Assembly: GCA_021783895.1 (NCBI GenBank)
Contig: JAJXTJ010000105.1
Span: forward strand, 1-5,578
Origin: Pseudomonadota bacterium
Lineage (GTDB): Bacteria; Pseudomonadota; Gammaproteobacteria; Burkholderiales; Sulfuricellaceae
DNA: 5,578 nt
Direction: 5' to 3'
Made by a program: the position numbers and the translations under genes
Notes under the pieces: generated by a model
What the model saw: the letters and a program-made list of their open reading frames with translations, nothing else
What the model was told of the DNA's origin: nothing
The model's database searches: none
Part shown: piece by piece, positions 5,275 through 5,578 of the stretch
How positions within the stretch are numbered: the stretch's first letter is position 1
How the letters are laid out: every line of letters starts with the position of its first letter

Positions 5275-5578
5275 TCCTTCAATGCCGAGCGCGAGCGCTG
5301 GCGCGCCAGCGGCCAGGCCGACTACGCCAGCGATATCACGGTGGCCGAAGCCGCCCCCGACAGCGAACTCGACCTGCCCGAGAACGGCCGCGCCCTCGCC
5401 AGCCACGTCGCCGGCAACGTGTGGAAGGTGGAAGTGGCGGCCGGCGCTGTCGTCAAACAGGGCGACCCGCTGGTCATCGTCGAATCGATGAAGATGGAGT
5501 TCGCCGTGCTGGCGCCGTGCGACGGCCGGATACATAAAGTCTTTTGTCGTGAAGGCGGGCAGGTGAGCGCAGGGCAGG
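5275..5578 (+). pseudogene. 5'-truncated urea carboxylase copy, biotin-carrier domain (runs off window end)
   Basis: Frame 1 reads SFNAERERWRASGQADYAS, then a SELDLPENGRALASHVAGNV linker region, GDPLVIVESMKMEFAV and APCDGRIHKVFCREGGQVSAGQ. This is the C-terminal part of urea carboxylase: the end of the carboxyltransferase/linker portion and the biotin carrier domain, with the biotin-accepting lysine codon at 5491-5493 inside ESMKME. About 1100 residues that should precede it are absent. The hydrolase gene lies just upstream and in-frame stops occur at 5199 and 5205, so no full enzyme can be made from this copy. No convincing start codon with a ribosome site precedes it; a free biotin-carrier peptide from a GTG at 5251 cannot be excluded but is unlikely. 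The last eight residues and the stop are expected just past the window edge. Confidence 0.8.
5533..5578 (+). repeat. Right copy of diverged urea carboxylase tail repeat
   Basis: This is the partner of bases 1-46, in the same orientation. Its codons use A or T where the left copy uses C or G (for example CAT AAA, TTT TGT CGT against CAC CAG, TTC TGC CGC), although the encoded residues are almost the same. The repeat continues beyond the window. Confidence 0.85.

Noticed and set aside
5282..5491. Plus-strand 69-codon frame starting at ATG 5282
   Set aside because: It is frame-shifted relative to the urea carboxylase segment, which carries the clear ESMKME motif; the frame is alanine/proline/threonine rich without a domain.
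5044..5535. Minus-strand open frame (163 codons) opposite the end of the hydrolase and the urea carboxylase fragment
   Set aside because: It spans the junction of two clearly recognised plus-strand coding segments and is rich in His, Gly and Ala as expected for an antisense shadow.

Overview
The window looks like DNA of a Gram-negative proteobacterium, most likely a betaproteobacterium. Coding DNA is moderately GC-rich, there are good Shine-Dalgarno sites and tightly packed operon genes, and the gene families fit. The exact taxon cannot be fixed from the sequence alone.

Layout. Bases 1-72 are the last 23 codons and the stop of a urea carboxylase (biotin-carrier tail), whose body lies upstream. 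Bases 73-399 hold no intact gene, but the minus strand carries a frameshifted remnant of the C-terminus of an acetamidase/formamidase-type amidase (about 101-274). A compact block on the plus strand follows: a LysR-type regulator (400-1365), a 98-base leader with a plausible promoter, then four closely packed genes (1464-5168). These encode an NMT1/THI5-like periplasmic binding protein, an ABC ATPase, a single ABC permease and a cyanuric acid hydrolase/barbiturase-family enzyme. The last three junctions are overlaps or near-overlaps. After a junction of about 100 bases, the window ends in a second urea carboxylase C-terminal segment (about 5275-5578). It carries the ESMKME biotinylation site but has no 5' part of the gene.

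How the genes fit together (inference). The binding protein, permease and ATPase form a complete importer of a class whose known substrates include small heterocycles and pyrimidine-like compounds. The enzyme next to it opens cyanuric acid (to carboxybiuret, then biuret) or barbiturate (to ureidomalonate). Both routes release nitrogen as biuret, allophanate or urea, and the flanking urea carboxylase makes allophanate from urea. The LysR protein is well placed to control the operon, as AtzR controls atzDEF in Pseudomonas sp. ADP. No biuret hydrolase, ureidomalonase or allophanate hydrolase is visible here.

The most notable architecture is a catabolic cassette bracketed by an intact urea carboxylase 3' end and a diverged, 5'-truncated second copy of that end, with a decayed amidase at the left border. 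This suggests insertion by recombination next to an existing urea/amide nitrogen locus. No transposase, integrase, tRNA or CRISPR was seen.
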